DNA of 64,000 nt from Sympetrum striolatum (lineage: Eukaryota > Arthropoda > Insecta > Odonata > Libellulidae), in assembly GCA_947579665.1 (NCBI GenBank), contig CANPUZ010000055.1, positions 62,001-126,000 of the forward strand, given 5' to 3'. The notes under the pieces are model-generated. The model was not told the origin of the DNA. It made no database searches and worked only from the letters and a program-made list of their open reading frames with translations. Shown piece by piece: positions 22,711 to 34,135 of this stretch. How positions within the stretch are numbered: the stretch's first letter is position 1; each line of letters starts with the position of its first letter. Both the position numbers and the translations under genes were made by a program.

Positions 22711-22929
22711 CCCATAAAGCTGATGATTTCAATATTTTGTTTGAACTCCTGTTGAAGTTTGAAGAAGGCATTCATATCTATTATATATAGATGCTTCTCC
22801 GGATTCATTCATATATATACCTATATAGATAGATAGGATACAAATTCACAGCCTAAACTACAAGCGTCATTGATCTGAAATTTTTATGACATATTGGCCA
22901 TAACGTGAAACCCCCAGGAAAAAAGAGAC

Positions 22930-23815
22930 TTTGATCCTCAGTGTCATAGGTTCGATTCCAGAGGGCCCCAAAGTCCCGATTTTTCCCGTTTGAATGCATT
23001 GCCGTGATTTTCGGGAATTAAAAAAAAATACTTTCCGGATAGGTAGAGAAGTAAAACTCAAGGTGCCTATATTTATGGTCTTGGACTTTCGAAAACATCA
23101 ATGACTTTTACAAAAGTTATCCTGGGTTCGATGCTAGGACGATGCAAAGATCTGCCCTTTAAAATACATGGGAGCCGTTTTTCATTATTTTTTTAGATGC
23201 ACTTATCGAAATGATAGGATGTTCGTGCTTGGCTGGAAGATGTATGGTACGAATAAGTTTTAGAAAAAAATTTTCATAAGACCGTACTGTTCCTGGGTTC
23301 GAAGCCAGAGCACAATAACGTTTCTCTCATAAGGAATATAAAGGAAAAGTAGGACGTCATTTGAGGCAGTTGTAACCAATATTTCTGCTTGAATTTGCAT
23401 ACGCGGTTAGAGATGGTGTTTTTCTTTTGTGCTGCATAGAAAGTATTGCCTGAAAGACCCGGGTTCGATGCCGGGCGGTAAAAATATCACCCATATATAA
23501 TACTATGGGGTATCTTTTCATAATTTTTTTATGCATTTATCGATATGTAAGGGAGCTCTTGCTTAGATGGAAGATGTATATTAACACTTTGTTTAAGAAA
23601 AAAAATAGATAAGACCATGCTGTTCCTGGGTTCGATGCCAGAGCACATTATAATTTCTCAAATAAGGAGTGTATGTGAATAGTAGGACGTCGTTTGAGGT
23701 AGTTGCACCTAATAGTTTTGCTTGAATTTTCACACATAGTTTGATATGGTAATTTTCTATTTTGCTGCATAGTAAGTACACCAGGAAGACCGGGGTTCGC
23801 TGCCAGGTGATTAAA
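22930..23815 (+). repeat. ~167-bp satellite with a B-box hairpin in every monomer
   Basis: GGTTCG motifs start at 22949, 23125, 23296, 23462, 23629 and 23793, giving spacings of 176, 171, 166, 167 and 164. Alternate monomers are more alike (CTGTTCCTGGGTTCGA at 23288 and 23621), so the higher-order unit is about 333 bp. Each motif sits in a T-arm-like hairpin: CCTGG/CCAG-type, CCCGG/CCGGG at 23459-23476, CTGGG/CCAG at 23627. After the motif comes TCTCATAAGGAATATAAAGG, the same order as in BBX repeats. Non-coding. Confidence 0.75.
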
Positions 23816-23849
23816 TTGCAGCGAATTCTACGAATATTTTGAATATTTT

Positions 23850-23945
23850 TTTTCTTTTGATGTCCGTCCCGATATGATGCCGATATGAAATTAGTGTTGT
23901 CGATCTGCTTGCAGTATGCAAGCTACATTTTACTCGTATATATAT
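23850..23945 (+). other. Chimera part A standing alone, with perfect hairpin
   Basis: GTCCCGATATGATGCCGATA through GCTTGCAGTATGCAAGC (23907-23923) to TTTTACTCGTA matches the segment preceding the CR1 fragments at 8820, 40454 and 63041, but here no CR1 or satellite follows. The next bases are TATATATAT. Confidence 0.6.
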
Positions 23946-24374
23946 ATCGACGTAAGATTTCCTTTCGAGATGAGATGCATATCTAAGAGCGTTGTTACGA
24001 TGCGTGTTTAATGTCAATGTGTGCACAATTTATGGTAACAATTATGCAGAGAAAGGCTCAAAATACAAAATTTATTTATTTTATTTTATTTTTTTAGGCT
24101 TGTTGACTTTGATTGGTGGTCGAAGTGCCTTCCTAAGGATCGCAATTAGATTTCCTATTCAATTAAATCCTGAAATTTGTTTTTTAACGTAATATTTCAT
24201 CAAAATACGCACATTTTATCGTAATAATGAAACAAAAAAAACCTCAAGAAGTCCGATTTATTTAAATATCCATGAATGGACTTGGTTAGGGGATTGTTTA
24301 GTGGATGGAGGATTATTACTCGCACTGGTCCATAGTCAATGGCCGACGAAACCGATTTTCACTTTGGTCGACTG
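23946..24374. other. No supported gene
   Basis: AT-rich; the 66-codon plus frame at 23992-24192 shows nothing recognisable. Confidence 0.35.
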
Positions 24375-24620
24375 TGGAATTCTTTTCTTTCGCGGAATTT
24401 AATCAGAAATAATGGTCGTACGACATCAAGATCAATACCAAAAGAAAGGGAATTGAATGAAGATTCTTATTTCAGTCGTGGAATATCGTATTCGAGTCGA
24501 AATTGAGAGAATTCGGACAAAAATGACGACAAATGCGTGTGATTTTTGTGGGAGTAAACAATTCCCTAACGACGAAGGTGATTGTTGAGCTAAACTCTCA
24601 TAAGATATACGGGAATTATG
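24375..24620 (+). repeat. BBX repeat, core and distal part only
   Basis: Contains TAATGGTCGTACGACATC, GAATGAAGATTCTTATTTC and GTAAACAATTCCCTAACG in BBX order; the B-box hairpin end is absent. Confidence 0.65.
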
Positions 24621-25507
24621 GGCTCATGAGATCGTATCGGGAAAATTTATATTTTTGGTAAGCGAATTTATTTTACATGCGTTATTTTTGACGGGGGAAT
24701 TCACTTGTTTTATATTTAAGCAAACTTATTTTGAACTTCATTCGCAAATTCATATTCAATGAATATTTAAGGAAAAGTATTACAGATTTACAGTAATTCC
24801 GTTGCAATACCTTCTTACTTAACTACGCCATTGCAATACAATCCTCCCCAGGTTACAACAACCTGTTACCTAGCAACAATAGTACACTATTTCATTGTAA
24901 TCACAAACAATACAAAATGTGTATCTTGACTTTATTGTTAAATATATCCTAGTTTACCGAGTTATCCTAAATTGTCGTGAATTCGAATAAAACAGTCTTC
25001 GAAATAATAATAATATTCTAAGTAAACAGTTTTTCTTTCCTCGGATTATTTTAGGTACAATTAAAAATATAAGTCCACCAAATGTTATAAATTTCAAATG
25101 TACCATTGAACATTTACTTTAAATAAAAGTAAATTACATTGTATTTTTCCTTGTGTATTTATATTTGCTACCAGAATTTATGTCGTAGTTTTAAACTCTA
25201 TTTAAGATTCAGTTTCTATTATTTTTCATATGAAATTTTAATCAACATTCTCTATACTAATGCTCTATTTTATGTATTTGCTCATTTTTAACATATGTGA
25301 CATACTTTTTGTTCTAAGATAAATATTGCGCTTAGCGAAACGGGCTTAATCAAAAGAGTGATCCTAGGACTGATTGCGTAGCTCCGAATGTAAATCTACT
25401 GCAATCGATCTTTCCTCCTTAAAACTATTGCACCGATTTCAACCAAAATACCCACGCTTACTCTTTGTATAATATAGAATAAGTCTGTGAAGATTTCATT
25501 CAGTTAA
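24621..25507. other. AT-rich, no supported gene
   Basis: No frame, domain or copy recognised. Confidence 0.4.
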
Positions 25508-25790
25508 CAGTGCTGGGTTTGACTCCAGAATGATAGGAAAGGCTTCCGTAAGAAATGCACGAAAAGTTCATTGTCATGTTGTGCAGGCTCTTCATCTTTT
25601 GCGATTTTAAATTGGAAATATTTGTCCAACGGAGTCGAGACGAGTACCAAACGGAAGGGAATTGAACTAAGATTCTTATTTTGGTGGTGCAGTATACTTT
25701 TGAAGTCGAAATAATGATAGATAGGGCAAAACAAACGGAAATTATGTTAAATTTCGTAGTAGTAAACAACTAGTCACTCCTGACAACCAA
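25508..25790 (+). repeat. BBX repeat abutting the THAP transposon
   Basis: B-box hairpin CTGGGTTTGACTCCAG at about 25513-25528 with one loop change, then AAGAAATGCACGAAAAG and the BBX core. It runs up to TGACAACCAA just before the transposon terminus at 25791. Confidence 0.65.
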
Positions 25791-26409
25791 TAGGGAGGTA
25801 AACCTCACGTGAAAATACGCATTTTAATATTTAGAAATGATAATGTAAGTTGAATAGATATCAACAGTGAAAACTATTTTTAAATTGCTGCCGTATTTAT
25901 TTTTTAATGCTTCATGAAATTTGAACACTTTTGAAACGGAAGGTTTTCGGCGGGAAGCCGAGTACGGTTGACTGTGACGTCATACACATTGAAAGGAAGC
26001 GGCGCTACGGTGAAAGTGTGCTGTTAGGCGGGTTGATTCCGTGATAGGGCTGTGTTTTGGGTGATCCTCTCCCATAAATTTTTACGTTTGGAAGTGTTTT
26101 CTTAGATGAAAACTTCGTATATATTCTGGCAAGCGTCGAAGAAGAGAAAAGGCGCTGGGAAATTGTTTCGTGAAGGCTCAATCGAACAACCGAGTTTTGG
26201 AAGAGTGTTGTTTTCCCCCGATTTATGTCCATGTATAAGAGAACTTGAAAATTTGGGTGTTATAATGATATTTTGATAACAATTTTTTTCTTAACATAGC
26301 ATATAAAACATTTTATTGTAAACAAAACCTCTCATACACTTTATTTGATTGAATTTGAATGTTACAGTTGTAAAATATGTCACATACATAAGCAAAGCAT
26401 ATTATTACC

Positions 26410-26730
26410 TTACTTCTTTAACAACTCTCTCTGTAAATTTATTATTCTAGTGGATGTTATTACTTTTTCATCCAAGCAACAAATGAGGGAATGGTCCACT
26501 GTAGAATGAAGTAATAGTATTATGATGAACTCCCTGTACCTCTTCACTAGTCTCTCTACATCTATTCTCAATGCTGCTATCCTTTTTGTGTGCAGAACCT
26601 CAGGTTGAGTGAGTTTGGAACCAGCATTGACACTGGGTGGCCTCACTAACTTGCAATTTTTTGTGGCTAGCTGTGTGTTCCACTTTCTGTGCTTTATGAT
26701 ATTGCTAAAGTCTTCTTCAACCTGGTACAA
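26410..26730 (-). pseudogene. DDE_Tnp_4 transposase, C-terminal domain
   Basis: A 106-codon minus frame ending at TAA (26410) contains LTQPEVLHTKRIAALRIDVE and RLVKRYREF, then INLQRELLKK. This follows the family pattern LT..EV..T..IA.LRIHVER.I.R.K.F......L.NLQ.PL.K that closes DDE_Tnp_4 transposases, including the last catalytic-region helix. The usual H in RIHVER is D here. The middle part between this and the THAP domain (26731-27575), where the first catalytic acids should lie, shows no clear homology and is interrupted by stops. AATAAA-like signals occur downstream on the minus strand near 26340. Confidence 0.75.
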
Positions 26731-27575
26731 ACAAGTTACAACAATATAATTTACTTACCATATTCTAAAATTGTATGGAATAAGAGATTCAATCCAAATA
26801 TAATCACAGCAATACAAACACAGGTAAAGTTAACCTAAAAATCAATCCAGTTAGTCAAACGACATGCCTATAGAAGAAGAATTCCAAGAGAATGAAAGAG
26901 AACACAGACTGAGCAATAAATATTGAACACAATGAATGGCTGTCTCAAAAATTCGTAAGTCTAACGATTTCTTTACCAATCAATGGGCAGGAGAGCTAAC
27001 AAATGAAATGATGCTCAGTCTTATTGGGATACCTATATGGATACTCGACCTTGTATAGCTGATCAAGTTTCAACAATGACTGTATTCAGTAGCTGTTACG
27101 CTGTTTCGTCATTGGATTTTAAAGAAAGAGGCTACAACATAATGTAAATGTGAAGCTAAAAAGCTTCAAACTGAGTTTGGGTTTGAAGTTTATATTTTCA
27201 AATAATGCAATAGAAAACGAAATCTTTCGTAACAATAAAATCGGGAATCGTAAAATCATAAACATGTGTATGTAGATATACTGAAGCTGCGAAGAATCAT
27301 TTCTCCTACTAAAGGCACTTTCTTTCATGTTTGGCAGTCGTAGTCCTCCATAAACGTGAACAATATAAATTGCACATTTCCGTAACGCAATCCAAAGCGC
27401 ATTAATCTATTGATGTAATCTGTTACATTTCCTCAACAGCATCACATAAGCAACCACCAGAAACTTCAGAAAGTATCACTCATGAAACATAAAAATACCA
27501 TCGTTCGTTCTTTAGACGTCAGCGCGTATTTGATTTCAAGCAAAATACAGGGTCATATTGCGATAATCCTCATAT

Positions 27576-27818
27576 CTAAGACACCAGTCGTGCATTTGAC
27601 TTACAATGCATGCAAATATTATTGTTTTCAACTTGCATTAAAATGATCCTCGCAGCAATAAAAATTTGTTTTGGGCTGATCTTCTTGTCTGCTCTCCTCG
27701 CAGCCAGGAACCACTTCTTTCTTGTGCCGGAGTCCATTGGAACAGCAATAAATTTTTTTCCCGGGGTTTTGACAGTGGTTGAGGTACAGCATGGTACAAA
27801 ACAATATTTGTATGCCAT
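27576..27818 (-). pseudogene. THAP-type zinc finger, N-terminus of the transposase, frameshifted
   Basis: THAP domains are C2CH zinc-binding, sequence-specific DNA-binding modules found at the start of P-element- and Harbinger-type transposases. From ATG at 27818 the minus frame reads MAYKYCFVPCCTS, then KKFIAVPMDSGTRKKWFLAA (the typical P...R..W..A core). The closing zinc ligands FYCCEDHF are present at 27663-27640 but in another frame, so a frameshift of one or two bases lies between about 27670 and 27690. The usual G between the first two cysteines is C. Start choice is supported by the THAP convention that the first Cys lies within a few residues of Met. Confidence 0.8.
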
Positions 27819-28105
27819 TTTTTCGAAGCTCAGAACTCCAGAAGTCGAAGTACTAAGGCCACTAAGGCAGAATAAGAGATCCTGACAACGTATGCCGGTA
27901 GCGGTTAGGTCTGTATGACGTCAGCGTATCTTCGGAACTCTTCGGGAAACTTCGGAGCGTTTGAGCAGCCCTCCGAAATTCCAACTTTTCACGCGCTGTT
28001 TACGGCCCTAATTTTGCGAATTCAATGTTCTTTCCGCTGCCACTGTTCATTTTTCATAGTATTCTTCAATTAAAATAATTAAAAAGAAAATGGTTTACCT
28101 CCCTA

Positions 28106-28290
28106 TTGTTTACGCGCACAATATCACACAAATTGTTCGTCATTTTCGTCCAAATTCTCTCAATTTGGAGTCGTAAACGATATTCCACGACCAAAATAAG
28201 AGTCTTTGTTCAATTTCCTTTCTTTTGGTGTTAATCTTGATTTCGTACGACCATTATTTCTTATTTTATTCCGCAAAAGAAAAAATGTCT
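28106..28290 (-). repeat. BBX repeat fragment at the other flank of the THAP transposon
   Basis: Starts at TTGTTTACGCGCACAATATC, the BBX distal end in reverse, and continues through the CGTACGACCATTATTTC core. The hairpin end is missing. Its orientation is opposite to the left flank (25508-25790), so the transposon does not simply split one BBX unit. Confidence 0.6.
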
Positions 28291-28804
28291 ACAACAAATA
28301 CATGTAGAATTACGGTCGAGAAAATAGTTAAAATCCACCAAAACAAATTATTCGTTCGTTTTTGGACTATTTCGAGTTCATATCTGTGATAAGGAGCCCT
28401 AGATTAGTAAAAAACCGCTATTTCCATCCATTTTACGGTAAATATTTTTCTAGCGATGTATTCATGTATGGAATTATGGAATCTTAGACAGTAAAAGTTG
28501 CAATAACTAAAAAAAGGTGACGCGGTGGGAGGTTTTCGAGTTCATTTCCGTAATCAGCAACTAAAATTAATCAAGAACAGGAATTAAAATCCATTTTACT
28601 GAAAAAGAGTTAAAATTTGTCGGCCTGTGTAGTTCAAGGAGAAAAGCAATACGAGAAAACTCATTTACAACCTATAGGTGAACTAATTTATACATTTGGA
28701 GCGCCCCCTGCTGAGAGAGAATTGGCTCAAGGAGACTCGAAGATTCAAAACTACGAATTATTTTGTTTTGTAAGTCTTTTACCGGTAGACGCGGTATTTG
28801 ATAT
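28291..28804. other. No supported gene
   Basis: The 68-codon frame at 28617-28823 runs into the next BBX repeat and shows no domain. Confidence 0.4.
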
Positions 28805-29131
28805 TTCCCACTTATTTGTGTGAGAGACGAGTTCAACAATCAACTTTGTTGCTAGGGAATTGTTGATACCCACAAAATCACACAAATGTTTCGTCTTTTT
28901 TGTCTAAATTCTCTTAATTTCGACTCGAATACGATATTCTACGACCAGAATAAAAATATTTGTTCAATTTCCTTTCATTTGGTACTAATCTCGATTTCGT
29001 ACGACCATTATTTCTGATTTAATTCCGCGAAAGAAAAAATGTCTGCAATCGATCAAAACGAACTTTACGTGCATTTCTTATGAGAGAAACGATTCGAGTC
29101 GTCCAGAGTCGAACCAAGGATACTCTGGACA
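28805..29131 (-). repeat. BBX repeat with GTCCAGAGT hairpin
   Basis: Close to 5385-5708 and 36650-36985; full hairpin GTCCAGAGT/ACTCTGGAC at about 29100-29129. Confidence 0.75.
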
Positions 29132-29344
29132 GACAAATATCAATGCATGATACTGCATTGGACCTTTAAAACCACTCCCATATAATTTATAATCGCATGA
29201 CGTCGGGAAGTTCGCGAAATTTACGTTTGGAAATCTCTCCCATGCTAATCTTCGTTTTTAGATCTTTCTTATTTAAACAGTTCCACGGATTACAACAAAA
29301 TTTCACACACTTAGCCTTTGGATGATAGAGAATAAAGTTGTGAA

Positions 29345-29535
29345 GGTTTTATTGAAGTAACGGTACCGGGTTCGACTCCAGAATGCTTGGAAAGGCAATC
29401 CATTGGAAATGAACGTAAAGTTCTTTATCTTTAGGTGTAGGATTTTATTCGTTTGAGCATTTGAATGTGAAATAAAGATCATACAAAGTCGAGAGGAGTA
29501 CCAAAAGAAAGGAAATTGAACAAAGATTCACATTG
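29345..29535 (+). repeat. BBX repeat, interrupted
   Basis: ACCGGGTTCGACTCCAGAAT starts the unit; the core runs to GAACAAAGATTCACATT at about 29535, where it is cut by the next element. Confidence 0.6.
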
Positions 29536-30415
29536 GGGCCATTCCATGCCAAGTTGTCCCCTCTAGACCACCACGGATTTCAATGAAATTTTGTATGGAC
29601 AATTACACATATCTCTTATGAACATATGGAAAGTTTTACCCTCGCCGATGGTATGCTTGCTGAGATATAGCAGTTTATTTGACCCCGTGTCGCTGCCTTC
29701 TTCAATATGACTATGAGTTTTCAGTAACTTTGAGGCATAGTATCTCAAAGAATTATTTTAAGAAGTAAACACAATTTCTCTATCATGTACAACCTTATGA
29801 GCTCTATTAAACAATATAATTAAAATAGCTGTAAGAGCGACCATGCTGCAGAAAATTCAGTGCAAAACCGGCTCGAAAAATTGCGGATCTAAAAAAATTA
29901 AAATTTTGGCTATTTTATATTTCAGGAATTAAATATGCAATCAACTTGAAACTTTGCGTATGATAAAACATCAGTATATGGATAAGGAATACTTAATTTC
30001 ATATTCCTAGCACTTCCCATTATTTTCAAAATTGAGTCAACGTTTGACAGTTTTTGTGAAAAAGCCAAAAATAGGATGTTTTCAACCTGCTTTTAACAAA
30101 AAGTACTTCTAGAATTTTTATTGAATCATTTTTATTAGATAGAGAATTATTTTAACCCTCTATAAAGAAGTATATCTGGTTTTTCATCGCGGACATATAA
30201 GGCCCTATAAAATTAGGGACAAATTTGAGAATAAATTTTGTGAAAAGGACGAAAAGTAGGTTGTTTTCTGCTATTAGAAAAGAAAGACCTTTTCGATGCT
30301 CCTTTCAATCATTTCCATTTGAAAGAGCATGTTTAAAACCTCTAAAATAGAGTACAATTGGTTTTTCATAGCTCATACAGCCCTAAAAATATGAAAAACG
30401 TTGAGAATTTCGCTA
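29536..30415 (+). repeat. Unclassified element with internal ~190-bp repeats
   Basis: Begins at GGGGCCATTCCATGCCAAG exactly where the BBX core is interrupted. Two internal units (about 30055-30235 and 30240-30405) share AAAAGTAGGTTGTTTTCTGC-like and CCTCTA..A.AGAGTA and TGGTTTTTCAT blocks. No coding sequence. A non-autonomous mobile element is possible. Confidence 0.4.
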
Positions 30416-30522
30416 TGGTGGCGCCACACGCCACGCGCCACGCCATATGCCACGCCACGCCATTGCCACGCCGCACGCCATTCCTTACGCCACACGCCAA
30501 GCCTCATGTGGCGCCACGTCAA
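30416..30522. repeat. GC-rich CCACGC-type degenerate minisatellite bounded by TGGCGCCA
   Basis: Many copies of CCACGCC and CACGCCAC over ~100 bp in an AT-rich setting, with TGGCGCCAC at both ends (about 30419 and 30510). Most likely a simple repeat expansion. Confidence 0.7.
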
Positions 30523-30660
30523 AATTACGGTAACTAGGACAAAACAAAAGAAAATTACCTGAAATTTTGTCCTAGTAAACAATCAGTCCCCATGGCGACC
30601 AAGGCTATTGTAGAATCCGAGCGTTACCAACGAAAATATACGGGAAACTTGATTCTAAAT
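30523..30660 (+). repeat. BBX distal part
   Basis: CTAGTAAACAATCAGTCCCC and GCTATTGTAGAATCCGAGCG match the BBX end. Together with 29345-29535 it may be one unit split by 29536-30522. Confidence 0.55.
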
Positions 30661-30699
30661 ACAGGTCTTAGGTAAACGGTTTTTATATTTTCGTGTTAC

Positions 30700-31020
30700 A
30701 GAGCCTTCCTTCATCTTCGCGACAGACCCGAGTTCGAGACCAGATTGTAATAAAATCACAGGAGATAGGCGTCAAGTTCAGACCAAAATCTAGTCAAGGT
30801 TTAATGCTAATGAATGTAGTACTAGTTTTTGATTATTTATTTTGATGCACTTAACGAAATGATACGAAGTTCTTACTTAGATGGAAGATGTAAGACTCGG
30901 TTATAGAAATAAAAATTAGATAAGACGGTGCTGTTCCTGGGTTCGATGCCAGAGCACATTAATATTTCTCACTTAAGGAATATAAGGGAAAAGTAGGACG
31001 TCGTTTGAGGCAGTTTAATG
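30700..31020 (+). repeat. Two ~167-bp satellite-type monomers
   Basis: B-box motifs at about 30731 (AGTTCGAGACC) and 30940 (CTGGGTTCGATGCCAG). The second monomer is nearly identical to 23621-23700, including CACTTAAGGAATATAAGGGA. Confidence 0.65.
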
Positions 31021-31515
31021 TAGGGATGGTTTCATATCTTCCGAAAATCTTAAAATGGATATTGTATTGTACAGTGAGATAGAGTCACAAGCAAACTCGT
31101 TATTCAATTAATCACGTGGGGTCAAAACGACCCCAAGATTCTCTGAACTTTTAAGACCTGTTTCAATGGTAAATAAATTGATTCAATTAATAATAGTTCA
31201 TAAATTTATTCTTTTAAAAAATAAGTGTAGCTTTTTCAACGAAATATCTCTTTCCATTAATTATTAATTAAATTAAATGTTGAAACGTGCACCGAAACTG
31301 CAGTATTTAATGTAATTGATATTTTTTCTATTAAATTTTATCCGATGAGTTTCAAACTTTCGGATTATGTTGGGAATATTATTTTTATTTTATTTAGCAA
31401 AATGACACTACGTTTAAAGTGCCATCTGGAGGAAACTGATGATAATTAATTTTCGGAAACTAGTCAAACTAACGACAAAAGAAAATTTCTTATTTTTTGT
31501 GAGACTTTAAGTTTA
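31021..31515. other. No gene; hairpin TGGGGTC/GACCCCA
   Basis: 31117-31135 is a perfect 7-bp stem with loop AAAAC. A similar GGAGTC/GACTCC hairpin lies inside the piggyBac end at 61029-61045, so this may be the subterminal part of another piggyBac-type relic. The rest is AT-rich. Confidence 0.4.
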
Positions 31516-33930
31516 GAGGGTTAGCGATAAAACGAACTGTATTCCGGATTAAAAGTAATGATATTCCGGATGAATGTAAATGAATTCCGGTTAAAACGAA
31601 CTGATGTTCCGGAATAATAAGAACTGAATTCTGGATAAAACGAAATGAATTCAGGATTTAAAAAACTTAATTCCGGATTAAAAGAACAGAATTCCGGATT
31701 ATAAGAACTGAATTCCGGATTAATAGATCTGAATTCCGGATTAAAATAAATGAATTCCGGTTTAAAAAAACTGACTTCCGGATTAAAAAACTGAATTCCG
31801 GATTGAAAGAACTGAATTCCGGATTTAAAAAAAACTGAATTCCGGATTAAAAAAACTGAATTCCGGATTTAAAAACTGAATTCCGGATTTAAAAAACTGG
31901 ATTCCGGATTAAAAGAACTGAATTCCGGGTTAAAAAACTGAATTCCGGATTAAAATAACAGAATTCCGGATTAAAAGAACTGAAATCCGGTTAAAAAACT
32001 GAATTCCGGATTAGAGGAACTGAATTCCGGATTTAAAAAACTGAATTCCGGATTAAAAAACCGAAATCCGGATTTAAATAACTGAATTCCGGATTTAAAA
32101 AACTGAATTCCGGATTAAATGAACTGAATTACGGATTTAAAAAACTCAATTCTGGATTAAATGAACTAAATTCCGGATTTACAAAACTGAATTCAGGATT
32201 AAAAGAACAGAATTCCGGATTATAAGAACTGAATTCCGGATTAATAGATCTGAATTCCGGATTAAAAGAAATGAATTCCGGTTTAAAAAAACTGAATTCC
32301 GGATTAAAAAACTGAATTCCGGATTAAAATAACAGAATTCCGGATTAAAAGAACTGAAATCCGGTTAAAAAACTGAATTCCGGATTAGAGGAACTGAATT
32401 CCGGATTTAAAAAACTGAATTCCGGATTTAAATAACTGAATTCCGGATTTAAAAAACTGAATTCCGGATTAAATGAACTGAATTACGGATTTAAAAAACT
32501 CAATTCTGGATTAAATGAACTAAATTCCGGATTTACAAAACTGAATTCAGGATTAAAAGAACAGAATTCCGGATTATAAGAACTGAATTCCGGATTAATA
32601 GATCTGAATTCCGGATTAAAAGAAATGAATTCCGGTTTAAAAAAACTGACTTCCGGATTAAAAAACTGAATTCCGGATTGAAAGAACTGAATTCCGGATT
32701 TAAAAAAACTGAATTCCGGATTAAAAAAACTGAATTCCGGATTAAAAGAACTGAATTCCGGATTTAAAGAATTTAATTCCGGATTAAATGAACTGGATTC
32801 CGGATTTAAAAAACTGAATTCCGGATTAAAAAAACGAATTCCGGATTTATAAAACTCAATTCTGGATTAAAAGAACTGAATTCCGGATTAAAAAAACTGA
32901 ATTCCGGATTAAAAAACTGAATTCCGGATTAAAAGAACTGATTTCCGGAAAAAAAGGAACTGAATTCCGGATTTAAATAACTGAATTCCGGATTTAAAAA
33001 ACTGAATTCCAGATTAAATGAGCTGAATTCTGGATTTACAAAACTGAATTCCGGATTAAAAGAACTGAATTCCGGATTTTAAAAAACTGAATTCCGGATT
33101 TAAAAAACTGAATTCCGGATTAAAAAACTGAATTCCGGATTAAAATAACTGAATTCTGGATTAAAAGAACGGAATTCCGGATTTAAAAAAACTGAATTCC
33201 GGATTTAAAAAACTGAATTCCGGATTAAAAAATGAATTCCGGACTAAAAGAACTGAATTCCGGATTAAAAAAACTGAATCCCGGATTTAAAGAATTTAAT
33301 TCCGGATTAAATGAACTGGATTCCGGTTTTAAAAAACTGAATTCCGGATTAAAAAAACGAATTCCGGATTTAAAAAACTCAATTCTGGATTAAATGAACT
33401 GAATTCCGGATTTACAAAACGGAATTCCGGATTAAATTAACTGAATTCCGGATTAAAAAAAACTGAATTCCGGATTAAAAGAACTGAATTCCGGATTAAA
33501 AAACCGAATTCCGGATTAAAATAACTGAATTCTGGATTAAAAGAACGGAATTCCGGATTTAAAAAAACTGAATTCCGGATTTAAAAAACTGAATTCCGGA
33601 TAAAAAATGAATTCCGGGCTAAAAGAACTGAATTCCGGATTAAAAAAAACTGAATCCCGGATTTAAAGAATTTAATTCCGGATTAAATGAACTGGATTCC
33701 GGATTTAAAAAACTGAATTCCGGATTAAAAAAACGAATTCCGCATTTAAAAAACTCAATTCTGGAATAAATGAACTAAATTCCGGATTTACGAAACTGAA
33801 TTCCGGATTAAAAGATCTGAATTCCGGATTTAAAAATACTGAATTCCGGATTTAAAAAAATGAATTCCGGATTAAAAAAACTGAATTCCGGATAAAACGA
33901 ACTGAATTCCGGATTAAATGAACCGACTAA
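31516..33930 (+). repeat. 22-bp satellite family, inverted-orientation array 3 with higher-order structure
   Basis: About 115 tandem units of 20-22 bp, consensus ATTCCGGATTAAAAGAACTG plus A, the reverse complement of the family in 6893-8621 with the CG of TTCG mostly lost. Blocks recur as multi-unit sets: the order GAATTCAGGATT, GGATTATAAGAAC, GGATTAATAGATC appears at about 31645, 32193 and 32547, and TTTAAAGAATTTAATTCC at about 32758, 33288 and 33662. Unlike arrays 1, 2 and 4 it has no CR1 piece at its edge. Confidence 0.95.
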
Positions 33931-34135
33931 AACCATCCAATTTTTAAGACTTTTAAAATCGTAAAATTAATCATCATCAGTTTATCAACCTATAAAAATG
34001 CACGAATTATATTCTTGCATGATGAATGAATCAATCAATGGATATGCAATAATCACTACTTTTAAATAACAATCAACAATAAATAAATTCTTAGTTATTG
34101 CCAACAATCATTGCATTCCAAGTAATAAGCGACAA

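Larger units (their letters stand above)
25791..28105 (-). mobile_element. THAP-DDE DNA transposon with 12-bp TIRs and TA flanks
   Basis: GGGAGGTAAACC (25793-25804) and its exact reverse complement GGTTTACCTCCC (28092-28103) bound a 2,311-bp segment, and each is flanked outside by TA (25791-25792, 28104-28105), fitting a 2-bp target duplication. Inside, on the minus strand, are a THAP zinc-finger N-terminus and the C-terminus of a DDE_Tnp_4 transposase. A second inverted pair, GACGTCATACA (25976-25986 and 27912-27922), lies subterminally. The 2-bp TA flank plus THAP suggests an ISL2EU-type member of the Harbinger superfamily; that placement is inference. The transposase is broken, so the copy is inactive. 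Confidence 0.65.

Noticed and set aside
27610..27885. Hydrophobic 91-codon plus-strand frame
   Set aside because: Antisense shadow of the THAP domain.
31516..33930. CRISPR-like array (short regular repeats)
   Set aside because: Units are contiguous with no unique spacers, lengths drift between 20 and 22 bp, and the context is a eukaryotic repeat region.
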